In this document: positions 36,400 through 45,061 of the stretch, one piece after another
Layout: each line of letters starts with the position of its first letter
Position numbering within the stretch: the stretch's first letter is position 1
Source: Acidobacteriota bacterium
GTDB lineage: Bacteria; Acidobacteriota; Terriglobia; Bryobacterales; Bryobacteraceae
DNA: 51,501 nucleotides
NCBI GenBank assembly: GCA_016185425.1
Contig: JACPNQ010000011.1
Coordinates: 1 to 51,501 of the forward strand
Direction: 5' to 3'
The notes under the pieces: generated by a model
Databases searched by the model: none
Seen by the model: the letters and a program-made list of their open reading frames with translations, nothing else
What the model was told of the DNA's origin: nothing
Made by a program: the position numbers and the translations under genes

Positions 36400-37290
36400 T
36401 TAATGTTGGGCGGGTCCACGGTGGTAGATCAAGGCGGGCTTCCCCTGCCGCTCTTTCTCATTCGCCTCCCGCAGCAAGTCATACGTCCGCGCCGCGTCAC
36501 CGTCGCGCCCCGCGCGCTTGTACGCCTGCGCCAGGTTCAATAGCGCCGGCGGATATGCGGGCCGCAGCCGCACCGCCGTCTCTAGCGACGCAATAGCGCG
36601 CGCCACTTCCCCGCGCTGCAGCAACACCCGCCCCAGCAGCGCATGAGCCGCGGCAAAGCCCTCATTCAGTCGAATCGATTCACCCAACAGCGTCTCAACG
36701 TCCTTTTCCTCCCGCGCATTCCGCGCCACGGCCTCAAAATACGGCCCCCGAAAGTCGCGCGGATTCACCTTCCGCTGCTCCACGGCCGCCCGCTCCATCT
36801 CATCGAACCGCTTCGTATGCAGATACACCGTCGCCAGCCCATCGAAGCAAACCGGAAATCCCGCCCGCAGTGCCAGGCAGCGCAGCAATTCCTTTTCGGC
36901 GTCCGCATAACGGATCAGATCCTTCAACGCCAGCCCACGCCCCGCATGAAGCAGCAGCGAATTCGGATGCATCGCCAGCGCCTCCGTGAATACATCCAGT
37001 GCCGCCTGCGGCGTGTTGTTCCCAAGGAATATCTGCCCAAGCTGCAAATGCGCCGCCTCGGCGCGCGGGTCAATCGCCAGCGCCGCCTCCGCCTCGGTAA
37101 CGGCGCGCTGCGCATCCCCCATCCCATCGAGAGCCTTCGACGCCAGCAGCCGCTTATCAAACGAATCCGGCAGCACGCCCAGCCCCTGCAGCGCCTCCCG
37201 ATGCTGCCCCGCTGCGATAAGCTTCTCGATGCCACGCAGCGATCCCGCCGGCTCCTGCGCAAACAACACCAGAGCCGCGAAAATCCACAT
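36400..37290 (-). CDS. Exported TPR protein
   Basis: 296 residues from the ATG at 37290; the frame stays open far upstream, but that part is Arg/Gly-rich antisense of the cytochrome gene. The chosen start opens a signal peptide (W-I-F-A-A-L-V-L-F-A-Q). Then come about seven tetratricopeptide repeats, with canonical spacing in A-L-Q-G-L-G-V-L-P, A-A-H-L-Q-L-G-Q-I-F-L-G-N, A-L-D-V-F-T-E-A-L-A-M-H-P-N-S, A-H-A-L-L-G-R-V-L-L-Q-R-G and P-A-L-L-N-L-A-Q-A-Y-K-R. TPRs bind protein partners. It is divergent from the seven-heme cytochrome gene only 11 bp away. In Acidobacteriota, TPR repeats and multiheme cytochromes are also found in one polypeptide, so the two products may form a periplasmic complex; this is inference. 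Confidence 0.88.
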   Translation of the reverse strand: MWIFAALVLFAQEPAGSLRGIEKLIAAGQHREALQGLGVLPDSFDKRLLASKALDGMGDAQRAVTEAEAALAIDPRAEAAHLQLGQIFLGNNTPQAALDVFTEALAMHPNSLLLHAGRGLALKDLIRYADAEKELLRCLALRAGFPVCFDGLATVYLHTKRFDEMERAAVEQRKVNPRDFRGPYFEAVARNAREEKDVETLLGESIRLNEGFAAAHALLGRVLLQRGEVARAIASLETAVRLRPAYPPALLNLAQAYKRAGRDGDAARTYDLLREANEKERQGKPALIYHRGPAQH

Positions 37291-37301
37291 GGTTGAATTA
37301 T

Positions 37302-38183
37302 ATGCTCCGGCCCGCCGGTCTCTTACTCGCCATCGCCGCCATCCACGCCCAGCCTCCCTGCGCCAACTGCCATCCCCGCGAAGCCGAACGCCACGCCGCC
37401 ACCAACCACGCCAACACCCTCCGCCGCCCGGCAACCTCCGCATTCGCCCGCAACCTCCCCGATGCTCCGCTCGGCGAAGCCCGCGGCGGTTTCTTGCTGA
37501 CTTACCGGCAAACCGGCGACACCTTGACCATCCGCGCCGCCCGCGGCAAAGCCGAAGCCGAAGGCCGCATTGAATGGATCCTCGGAGCCGGCGATCAAGG
37601 CGAAACACCGCTCGTCAACATCGCCGGACGCTGGCTCGAACACCGCATCAGCTTCTACACTAAACCCCAGCGCTACGACCTCACCCTCGGCCACCAACCC
37701 GGCATCTCCCGCTCACCCGAACACGCCCTCGGCATCCCCCAATCGGAATCCACTATCCGCCAATGCCTCGCCTGCCACGGCGAACGCCCGCCCGGCCTCA
37801 CCTGCGGGAACTGCCACGCCAACACCTCCAATCACCCCGCCCAGCCAACCCGCAAACCGGCGCTCGAACAATGCGCCGAATGCCATCGCCTCACCCCGCC
37901 GGGCAAAGCCGATGATCCCCTGAACATCCGTTTCCAACCCCTCCGCCTGGTCAAAAGCGCCTGCTACACCAAAGGGCAAATCACCTGCACCACCTGCCAC
38001 CCGCCCCACGCAAACGCCCTCCGCGCCAACCCAACCTTCTACCGCGAAAAGTGCCGGCAATGCCACCAGTCCACGCACGCAACGGAACCACGCGACTGCC
38101 TTCCCTGTCACATGCCCAAATCCTCCCCCGCCCCCTACCTCGAATTCACCGACCACCACATCCGCCGCAACCAGGGAAAGTAA
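37302..38183 (+). CDS. Seven-heme c-type cytochrome
   Basis: 293 residues from the ATG at 37302 (a TTG nine bases earlier is possible). The signal peptide is L-R-P-A-G-L-L-L-A-I-A-A-I-H-A. Seven C-x-x-C-H heme sites follow: C-A-N-C-H, C-L-A-C-H, C-G-N-C-H, C-A-E-C-H, C-T-T-C-H, C-R-Q-C-H and C-L-P-C-H. The spacing (first site near the mature N-terminus, two close together, then four in the second half) resembles the cytochrome c554/doubled-CXXCH group. It should be a periplasmic electron carrier. Divergent from the TPR gene; the 11 bp between them must serve both directions, and TTGAATTATAT there may form part of a promoter. No other electron-transfer genes are nearby. Confidence 0.93.
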   Translation: MLRPAGLLLAIAAIHAQPPCANCHPREAERHAATNHANTLRRPATSAFARNLPDAPLGEARGGFLLTYRQTGDTLTIRAARGKAEAEGRIEWILGAGDQGETPLVNIAGRWLEHRISFYTKPQRYDLTLGHQPGISRSPEHALGIPQSESTIRQCLACHGERPPGLTCGNCHANTSNHPAQPTRKPALEQCAECHRLTPPGKADDPLNIRFQPLRLVKSACYTKGQITCTTCHPPHANALRANPTFYREKCRQCHQSTHATEPRDCLPCHMPKSSPAPYLEFTDHHIRRNQGK

Positions 38184-38829
38184 TTGAGGAGTGCGAATAC
38201 AACACGCCCCCAACCCCAAAATACCTCCCCAACACCCGCCAAAGTAAGAAGCCGCGGGACAGCAGCCCGCTCCATCCAATCGCAAACACTGATCGAAGCC
38301 GCCGAAATCATCAACAACGAGCAAATGATCTCCATGCTGCACTCCGGCGAAGCATTTGTGTCCTGTCCGCAATATGTTCGAAGTACCCACCGGCATATCC
38401 CAATCGAATAGAACACCGGAAAATTCCTCTTGGCGTTCCCTGTATTTCCCCTGTACTCTTAAAAACAGGGAGCCCGCCCTCATCGGAGCAGGGTCCAGCA
38501 GCCTACCCAAACCGGATCGCTAACGTGATTCCGGTTAGAGTGATGACTACTCCGACGCTAATGCGAATTCGCATAGGTTGCTCTCCCTTCCCCGGGGTTA
38601 GATTTCACGGTGTTCTTACCACCGTGAGTCAGCCCCAAGCCAGGGGAAAGCAACGGCGTCAGCTTACCCTTCCATCGGACGCCGCCCCCAACTAATCCAT
38701 CTCAGAAGTGCCTTTCAGTTTCCCCCTATACGCTCGGAAAGCTTTCCAAAGAGGATTGGAGGACACCGCACCCAACGCAACCCCTCCCCGGCACGCGCCA
38801 AAGAAGAACCCCCAAAGAGAAAAGTCGAC
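38184..38829. other. 646-bp intergenic region, no confident gene
   Basis: Between the cytochrome stop and the argG stop. Short frames occur on both strands around 38184-38500, but none has a ribosome-binding site or a recognisable family, and the two strands look equally protein-like, so I do not call one. The only clear element is copy B of the structured repeat at 38468-38664. The rest up to 38829 is A/C-rich. Confidence 0.5.
38468..38664. repeat. ~200-bp structured intergenic repeat, copy B
   Basis: Matches 31411-31610 closely. Shared blocks are TACCCAAACCGGATC, GTGATTCCGGT, GACGCTAATGCGAATTCGCA, GGTTGCTCTCCCTTCCCCGG, TTAGATTTCACGGTGTT and CACCGTGAGTCAGCCCCAAG. The palindrome is at 38561-38574 and the CACGGTG/CACCGTG hairpin at 38606-38612/38620-38626. 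The outer helix uses other bases than copy A: TTCCCC (38588-38593) with GGGGAA (38643-38648), and GTTGCT (38577-38582) with AGCAAC (38649-38654). The hairpin loops differ while stems hold. Confidence 0.75.
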
Positions 38830-40637
<1,808 letters not shown>

Positions 40638-40653
40638 ATGCGAAAGCTCTCGT

Positions 40654-41414
40654 ATGGGGACAGTAACCACAATTCCCAATTCCAACACCCCCAACACTCC
40701 CAAACCCGCCATCCCCCAGCCCCTCGAACGCGAAGACGTCCACCGCACCATCGCCCTCGTCGTCGACGACATGAAGATGTCCTTCGAATCCCTCCACTTC
40801 ACCCGCGAAGCCCTCCGCAAATTCATCGCCCAGCAACTCGCCCCCGGCGACCTCGTCGCCGTCCTCTCCACCAGCAACTCCACCAGCGGCCCCGCCAGCG
40901 CCGTCCAGCCCGTCGGCAATGGCGAAGGCGATGACCCCCAAACCGCCGGCCTGCAGCGCGGCCGTTTCGCCGTCGGCACCCTCGGCTCCACCCGCCACAT
41001 CGCCGAAGGCATGAAAGACATGCCCGGACGAAAATCGGTAATCCTCGTCTCCGAAAGCATGCGCATGGCCAAGGACTTCGCCAAGGAAGAACCTCCCGTC
41101 GATGTCAACGATGTCCGCCGCGTCTCCGGTGCCGCTAACCGCTCCGCCGTCACCATCTACGCACTCGACCCCCGCAGCGTCATCTACCCCGGCCTCCAGG
41201 CCGCCGACGACGGCCACGGCCTCGAAAACACCGAAATCCTCGACGCCTTCTCCGAGCGCCAGGAGAAAATCCGCGGCGCCCAGAACACCCTCCCGCCAGC
41301 CTGGCCGGCGGAATACTCAACCTCAGCAAAAAAACCACGCCCGGCGAATACATCCTGGAGTTGACCGCCGTCGGCACGCAACAATCCCAGTGGATCGACT
41401 TCGAGCTTCGCTAA
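40654..41414 (+). pseudogene. Collapsed VWA (acidobacterial type) gene
   Basis: The visible frame (40654-41364) opens with a low-complexity Pro/Asn/Thr stretch and then I-A-L-V-V-D-D-M-K-M-S-F-E-S-L-H-F, R-E-A-L-R-K-F-I and P-G-D-L-V-A-V-L-S-T, the VWA core with an altered MIDAS (D-D-M-K-M instead of D-x-S-x-S). It jumps to G-R-K-S-V-I-L-V-S-E-S-M and V-T-I-Y-A-L-D-P-R. The signal peptide and opening domain are missing, and the middle looks deleted. Near 41310 the reading frame changes: in the next frame L-N-L-S-K-K-T-T-P-G-E-Y-I-L-E-L ends I-D-F-E-L-R at TAA (41412-41414), which is the family's C-terminal sequence. Truncation, internal deletion and frameshift together make it non-functional. 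The cas6-like gene begins within it. Confidence 0.8.
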
Positions 41415-42163
41415 CCGTCCTCCCCATCCGCGCCGTCTACAAAGCGGACCGTCCGTATAACCGCGCCAACCCCGGCACGGCACTCCGCGGAGCCCTCGGC
41501 CACGCCCTCAAAGGCACGGACTTCGGCCGCACATTCTTCGACGCTCAATTCGATCACCCCCACCGCACCAGCGGCTACAAAACCCCGCCCAAACCCTTCG
41601 TGCTTCGCCCGCAAATCGACGGCACGGAAAACTGGAGCCTGACGATCCACTGCTTCGACGAGCCTCGTCTCGACCTGCCATCGTTAAGCCAGGCGCTCGA
41701 ACGCCTCCAAAGTGGCTGCAAACTAATCGATCTCGACGTCCAACCCGGAATCGTCCTCCCCCTCCCCAAGCCGCAACCCAGCGAGCCCGAACCGCTAATC
41801 ATCGACTTCCTGACCCCCACTCACATCGGCGGAACCACCTTCCGCGACATAGTCCACGCCCTCCGTCAAAGGTTGCAGCCGCTGGTGCTCTTCTACGGCC
41901 AAAACGTTTGGGCGCCATGCGGCCTAAGCGGCTTCCTGGCCCACACCGAACCCGCCGCAATCATCCGGTCCGCCGTGGCGCAATCCGCTACAAACCGCAC
42001 AAGCGCCAGAACCGGCCAATCCCATCCCATCACCGGCATCACCGGCCGAATGGATTACCACGCCCCCTGGCGCGGCTACGAAGCCTGGCTCGAAGCCGGC
42101 AAATACACCGGTATCGGGAAGCACACCCAGTTTGGGAGCGGCGTATTCCGGTATGCGGAATAG
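41390..42163 (+). CDS. Orphan Cas6-like RAMP protein
   Basis: 257 residues from the GTG at 41390, inside the 3' end of the VWA pseudogene but in another frame. The family start is R-L-R-A-S-L-T-V-L-P-I-R-A-V, then N-P-G-T-A-L-R-G-A-L-G-H-A-L-K, the usual opening of the bacterial Cas6/RAMP pre-crRNA endoribonuclease group. The C-terminus has I-T-G-R-M-D-Y, then W-L-E-A-G-K-Y-T-G-I-G-K-H-T-Q-F-G-S-G-V-F-R-Y, the glycine-rich RAMP loop (G-x-G-K-x-T-x-F-G-x-G). The Zn-binding cysteine cluster often present in relatives is absent. In CRISPR systems Cas6 cuts repeat RNA, but no other cas gene or CRISPR array is in the window. A farther upstream start in the same frame is antisense-quality and rejected. 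Activity is unproven; family call is fairly firm. Confidence 0.78.
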   Translation: MDRLRASLTVLPIRAVYKADRPYNRANPGTALRGALGHALKGTDFGRTFFDAQFDHPHRTSGYKTPPKPFVLRPQIDGTENWSLTIHCFDEPRLDLPSLSQALERLQSGCKLIDLDVQPGIVLPLPKPQPSEPEPLIIDFLTPTHIGGTTFRDIVHALRQRLQPLVLFYGQNVWAPCGLSGFLAHTEPAAIIRSAVAQSATNRTSARTGQSHPITGITGRMDYHAPWRGYEAWLEAGKYTGIGKHTQFGSGVFRYAE

Positions 42164-42222
42164 CCGGAACTCGGTGGCATTGGGAAACTACGAAATCCCG
42201 TGGTTCGCGCTAGGACGAAGGT

Positions 42223-42603
42223 ATGGCTGCAAATGCAATTGAGGAGGCGGTGATCGCGACACTTCGCGAGCTTCCTGCCGAAAAGCAGCAGGCCGTCTTG
42301 GAGTTCGCGAAAAACCTATCCCCGGATTCGAAGCGTCCCCGGAAAAGCGCAAGAGGTCTCTGGACGAACAAGGGCTTCCGCGCCTCGGAACAGGTCATCG
42401 TAGAAGCTCGCAAAGCGATCGCCCCGCTAGCCTCGCTTGACCTCGGAGAGGGCAGCTTCTTTGCCTCAGAAACGATTCAGCAGTTGGCCGCAAAACAGGG
42501 TGTAGAGCCGCTAAAGAGCATCCATGCGCTGGGCGGGGTTCTGGCGAAAGAGGAAGTAGCAGACTTTCTTGCCGCGATTCTGGAGGCCCGTGAATCGTCG
42601 TGA
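42223..42603 (+). CDS. Antitoxin of a vapBC-like module (composite)
   Basis: 126 residues; longer than most VapB proteins (~70-90). The first ~30 residues (A-I-E-E-A-V-I-A-T-L-R-E-L-P, K-Q-Q-A-V-L-E-F-A-K-N-L) match the DUF2281-type antitoxin opening. Residues ~40-60 include L-W-T-N-K-G-F-R-A-S-E-Q-V-I, common to other antitoxins. The end, E-T-I-Q-Q-L-A-A-K-Q-G-V-E-P and E-E-V-A-D-F-L-A-A-I-L, resembles a different VapB family with a toxin-binding tail. It may be a fusion of two antitoxin genes. Ribosome-binding AAGG is close to ATG. GTG of the PIN gene overlaps its stop by 4 bp (GTGA), the arrangement of a toxin-antitoxin operon. Confidence 0.7.
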   Translation: MAANAIEEAVIATLRELPAEKQQAVLEFAKNLSPDSKRPRKSARGLWTNKGFRASEQVIVEARKAIAPLASLDLGEGSFFASETIQQLAAKQGVEPLKSIHALGGVLAKEEVADFLAAILEARESS

Positions 42604-42830
42604 AGGACGCGGAAGCGCTACTTCTGGATACTGACGTTTTCTCGTACCTGCTGAATGAAAAGTCGGCTTATGCGAGTTTGTACAAGCGTGACGTCGAAAG
42701 GAAACGGATCGCGGTCTCGTTTGTAACGGTCGGCGAACTCCTCTACGGCGCGGAAAAAAGAATTGGGGAGCCGGCCGCCGGAACGATGATGGCGCAAGCA
42801 AAGCTGGACGATTCCAGCTCCGGCGGGTAG
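42600..42830 (+). pseudogene. Truncated PIN-domain toxin (vapC-like), frameshifted
   Basis: The first ~50 residues are a good PIN ribonuclease start: A-L-L-L-D-T-D-V-F-S-Y-L-L with the first catalytic Asp, and V-S-F-V-T-V-G-E-L-L-Y-G-A-E-K with the conserved Glu. After the A6 run at 42755-42760 the frame gives R-I-G-E-P-A-A-G-T-M-M-A-Q-A-K and stops at 76 residues. The other frame at the same place continues K-K-N-W-G-A-G-R-R-N, the sequence expected in VapC. A second change of frame is needed for M-M-A-Q-A-K-L-D-D. The C-terminal half with the remaining acidic residues is missing; full proteins are ~130 residues. Thus the toxin is dead while its antitoxin gene persists. Confidence 0.72.
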
Positions 42831-42926
42831 CCGTAGGCAATTCTGGCACACGCACCTCGTCGCCCGGAGTCATACGTCATCCAACACCATCCAAGTCTTC
42901 CACCGGCCCGATGCACAATAGAAGCA

Positions 42927-43514
42927 ATGAGCGACATCAAAGACACGGTGCAAGATGCAATCACCGACGTCCATTCCCCGTTAAACTCCCGCGTGGCCGT
43001 AGTAGTCGCGGTCGTCGCCACGCTGATGGCCATTGGAAATATCAAGGACGGCAACATCGTCCAGAACATGACGCAAGCGCAAACGCGTGCCGTCGGCCAA
43101 TGGAACTTTTATCAGGCAAAAAGCACGAAACAAATCCTGGCGGAAAATGCCGCCGCCCAACTCCGCGCACTAAGCACCGGCGCCACCGGCGCGGCCCGTG
43201 AGCCCATTGAAAAGGCGCTAGCCAGATTCGACTCCGAGGCCAGGCGCTACGACCAGGAGAAAGAAGAGATCAGGAAGCAGGCGCAGCAATACGAAGCCGA
43301 GTACGATCGCCTGAACATCCATGACGATCAGTTCGACATGGCCGAAGCCTGCTTCACGATCGCCATTACGCTAGCCGGCGTAGCCGCACTGACTCGCAAG
43401 AACTGGCTGCTGGTATTCGGCACCACCTTAGCGGGCCTCGGACTCTTTCTGGAGTTATCCGGCTTCCTCGAATGGGCCTACCACCCCGCCTGGCTAGCCC
43501 GGCTACTCGGCTAG
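42927..43514 (+). CDS. DUF4337 membrane protein
   Basis: 195 residues, the family's usual length. An N-terminal helix (V-A-V-V-V-A-V-V-A-T-L-M-A-I-G) is followed by a long polar region with W-N-F-Y-Q-A-K-S-T-K (hallmark of DUF4337), a coiled-coil segment rich in Glu, Lys and Gln (about 85-130), and two more transmembrane helices (A-C-F-T-I-A-I-T-L-A-G-V-A-A-L; L-V-F-G-T-T-L-A-G-L-G-L-F-L). It is therefore an inner-membrane protein with a large soluble loop. No function is known for the family. It stands alone between the vapBC remnant and the ECF operon. Confidence 0.88.
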   Translation: MSDIKDTVQDAITDVHSPLNSRVAVVVAVVATLMAIGNIKDGNIVQNMTQAQTRAVGQWNFYQAKSTKQILAENAAAQLRALSTGATGAAREPIEKALARFDSEARRYDQEKEEIRKQAQQYEAEYDRLNIHDDQFDMAEACFTIAITLAGVAALTRKNWLLVFGTTLAGLGLFLELSGFLEWAYHPAWLARLLG

Positions 43515-43720
43515 GACTGCGAACGGAGGCTTGGTCGGCTGAAAAACCGCCTTTTCTTTGTCATCGTCGACGAAACAGCGCCCACCCCACGGGGACATTG
43601 CGGGCGACAACAGACACTCGCCCGCAACCCAAACTGTAACAGTGTCCCCCAAACCCGAACATCTCTCCAACCCCCGCCAACGAGAAAAACGGAGCCCGAT
43701 TCTTCACATGTTGACCGCAC
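43515..43720. other. Intergenic between convergent genes
   Basis: About 200 bp between DUF4337 and the Lys-Asp tail protein. I see no gene, and no strong terminator hairpin with a T run. Confidence 0.4.
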
Positions 43721-44251
43721 TTACAAAAACTTGATCTTGTCCTTGTCCTTGATCTTATCTTTGAAGTCCTTGTCCTTCGACTTATCTTTGTCCTTATCGT
43801 TCACCGTCATATACTCGATCACTTTCTGACCCGTCGAAGGATTCACGAACAGATCCAGCGCCACCACGTCGCCGTCATTCACCTCCAAAAGCGCGGGCGC
43901 GTCTCCTGGCAGCGCCAGCGGCTTCCAATCGGTCACTTTCGGGAATAGCTCTGTCATCTGCGCCGGCGTGATCGTAAGCTGCGCAAACTCCAGCCGAAGC
44001 TTCCCGCTCTCCAGCCGCCGCATCGTCAGGTCGAATCCGAAATACGTGTGGTTGTCGAAATTGCACACATGACGCTTAATGGTGTGCTTCTCCGTCAGTG
44101 TGCCGCCGCCATGCTTGGTGATCGGCGGCGCCCCCGGCTCCAGCCGGGTCTCAAATTTCACCAGCGTTCCGTTACTCCAGACGCTTCCGCCCATCAGTTT
44201 TTCCGCGTGTGCCGCAGTTAGCGCCACAAAAAACAAGCTAAGGAGTTTCAT
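43721..44251 (-). CDS. Exported protein with Lys-Asp repeat tail
   Basis: 176 residues with a signal peptide (L-L-S-L-F-F-V-A-L-T-A-A-H-A). The mature domain is unrecognised; it has F-D-L-T-M-R-R-L and L-T-I-T-P-A-Q-M-T-E-L-F. From about residue 150 the end is almost only Lys, Asp and Phe/Ile/Ser: D-K-D-K-D-K-S-K-D-K-D-F-K-D-K-I-K, made by GACAAG-type hexamers (on the plus strand CTTGTC/CTTATC repeats at about 43733-43800). Repeat DNA of this kind can change length by slippage in frame. Third gene of the ECF sigma operon, overlapping the small membrane protein by 14 bp, so it may be the target or a sensor. Function unknown. Confidence 0.75.
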   Translation of the reverse strand: MKLLSLFFVALTAAHAEKLMGGSVWSNGTLVKFETRLEPGAPPITKHGGGTLTEKHTIKRHVCNFDNHTYFGFDLTMRRLESGKLRLEFAQLTITPAQMTELFPKVTDWKPLALPGDAPALLEVNDGDVVALDLFVNPSTGQKVIEYMTVNDKDKDKSKDKDFKDKIKDKDKIKFL

Positions 44252-44519
44252 GGATGGTCCTCACAATTCTCGGATTGAATTTCGTCACGTGTTCGAAATC
44301 GGTTAGCGTGGCTGGTTCCGGCGGCTTGGCTATGCGGTACGCGCCAAAAATTAGCAGACATAGCATCGCCACAGCCACCGGCACGGGGATACGAATCTCT
44401 CCGGAGCCCCACCAGGCAAGCCATGACTTCTTCCTCGGCAGCACCCGTTCCCGCAAGGTATTTGGCGCCGGAGGCGCCTGCCACTCTCGCAGCGTCGATC
44501 GCAATTCGTCATCGGTCAT
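44238..44519 (-). CDS. Small membrane protein, probable anti-sigma factor
   Basis: 93 residues. The soluble N-terminus (D-D-E-L-R-S-T-L-R-E-W) is of the size and charge of anti-sigma domains, followed by one transmembrane helix (I-P-V-P-V-A-V-A-M-L-C-L-L-I-F-G-A) and a short periplasmic tail. It overlaps the ECF sigma gene by 11 bp and the next gene by 14 bp, so the three are one operon. There is no His-x3-Cys-x2-Cys zinc motif, so if it holds the sigma factor it does so by another fold. No named family is recognised; the role follows from position. Confidence 0.7.
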   Translation of the reverse strand: MTDDELRSTLREWQAPPAPNTLRERVLPRKKSWLAWWGSGEIRIPVPVAVAMLCLLIFGAYRIAKPPEPATLTDFEHVTKFNPRIVRTIHETP

Positions 44520-45009
44520 GGTTAGTACTCCGTAGCGGTTCCAACAATCCCCGCAGATTCTCTCGAGCGCGGTGCAACCGCGCCTTCACCGTGCCCACGT
44601 CTGCCTCAACGGCATCCGCGGCTTCCTGCAAAGTCATTCCTTCAAACTCGATCAGCAGCACGATCTCGCGCTGCAGCGGCGGAAGGGAGCGCACCGCGAA
44701 CGCCACCTTCTCTGCGATATCCCAATCACCGGGCAACGAATCGGTAGCGCCGATAAAATCGTCGTCAAGCGACACCCAGCGGCCTTCGCTGCGCCACCGC
44801 TTGTAGATCTGGTTTCGGGCGGCCCCAAGGAGCCATGCCCGCGCGCTGCCCCGTCTGCCGTCAAAGGTGCAGTCAGCCTTCAACAGCGACAGAAAACAAT
44901 CCTGCGCGATGTCTTCGGCAACTTCCGCCGTGCCGGTCATTCGCCACGCAAACGCGAATACCGCGTCTTTGTTGGCTTCGAAGATCGATTCGAACTCGGC
45001 GTTCTTCAC
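44509..45009 (-). CDS. ECF-type RNA polymerase sigma factor
   Basis: 166 residues from GTG at 45009; AGAAGGA precedes it at a suitable distance. Region 2 contains A-W-R-M-T-G-T-A-E-V-A-E-D-I-A-Q-D-C-F-L and region 4 the helix-turn-helix Q-R-E-I-V-L-L-I-E-F-E-G-M-T-L-Q-E-A-A-D, then V-G-T-V-K-A-R-L-H-R-A-R. Regions 1 and 3 are absent, as in all ECF sigmas. It recruits RNA polymerase to its own regulon, and usually its own operon. The adjacent overlapping membrane gene is the likely anti-sigma. Signal unknown. The plus-strand remnant at 45062 is divergent. Confidence 0.93.
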   Translation of the reverse strand: MKNAEFESIFEANKDAVFAFAWRMTGTAEVAEDIAQDCFLSLLKADCTFDGRRGSARAWLLGAARNQIYKRWRSEGRWVSLDDDFIGATDSLPGDWDIAEKVAFAVRSLPPLQREIVLLIEFEGMTLQEAADAVEADVGTVKARLHRARENLRGLLEPLRSTNHDR

Positions 45010-45061
45010 GGCGTCCTTCTAACCCTTAATTACCATCACGGTGGGAAAAGGATACGCCGCA

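Noticed and set aside
37713..38510. Minus-strand frame of 265 codons over the cytochrome gene and the following gap
   Set aside because: Mostly antisense to the heme-motif gene; the part in the gap is equally protein-like on the other strand and has no start with a ribosome-binding site.
40650..40670. GGGGACAGTAACC before the VWA pseudogene as a REP-like sequence
   Set aside because: A partly similar string at about 43640 (inverse) is too short and unstructured to call a repeat family.
41102..41389. Upstream extension of the Cas6-like frame
   Set aside because: Ser/Pro/Thr-rich and out of frame with the VWA coding sequence that covers it; family similarity begins only after 41390.
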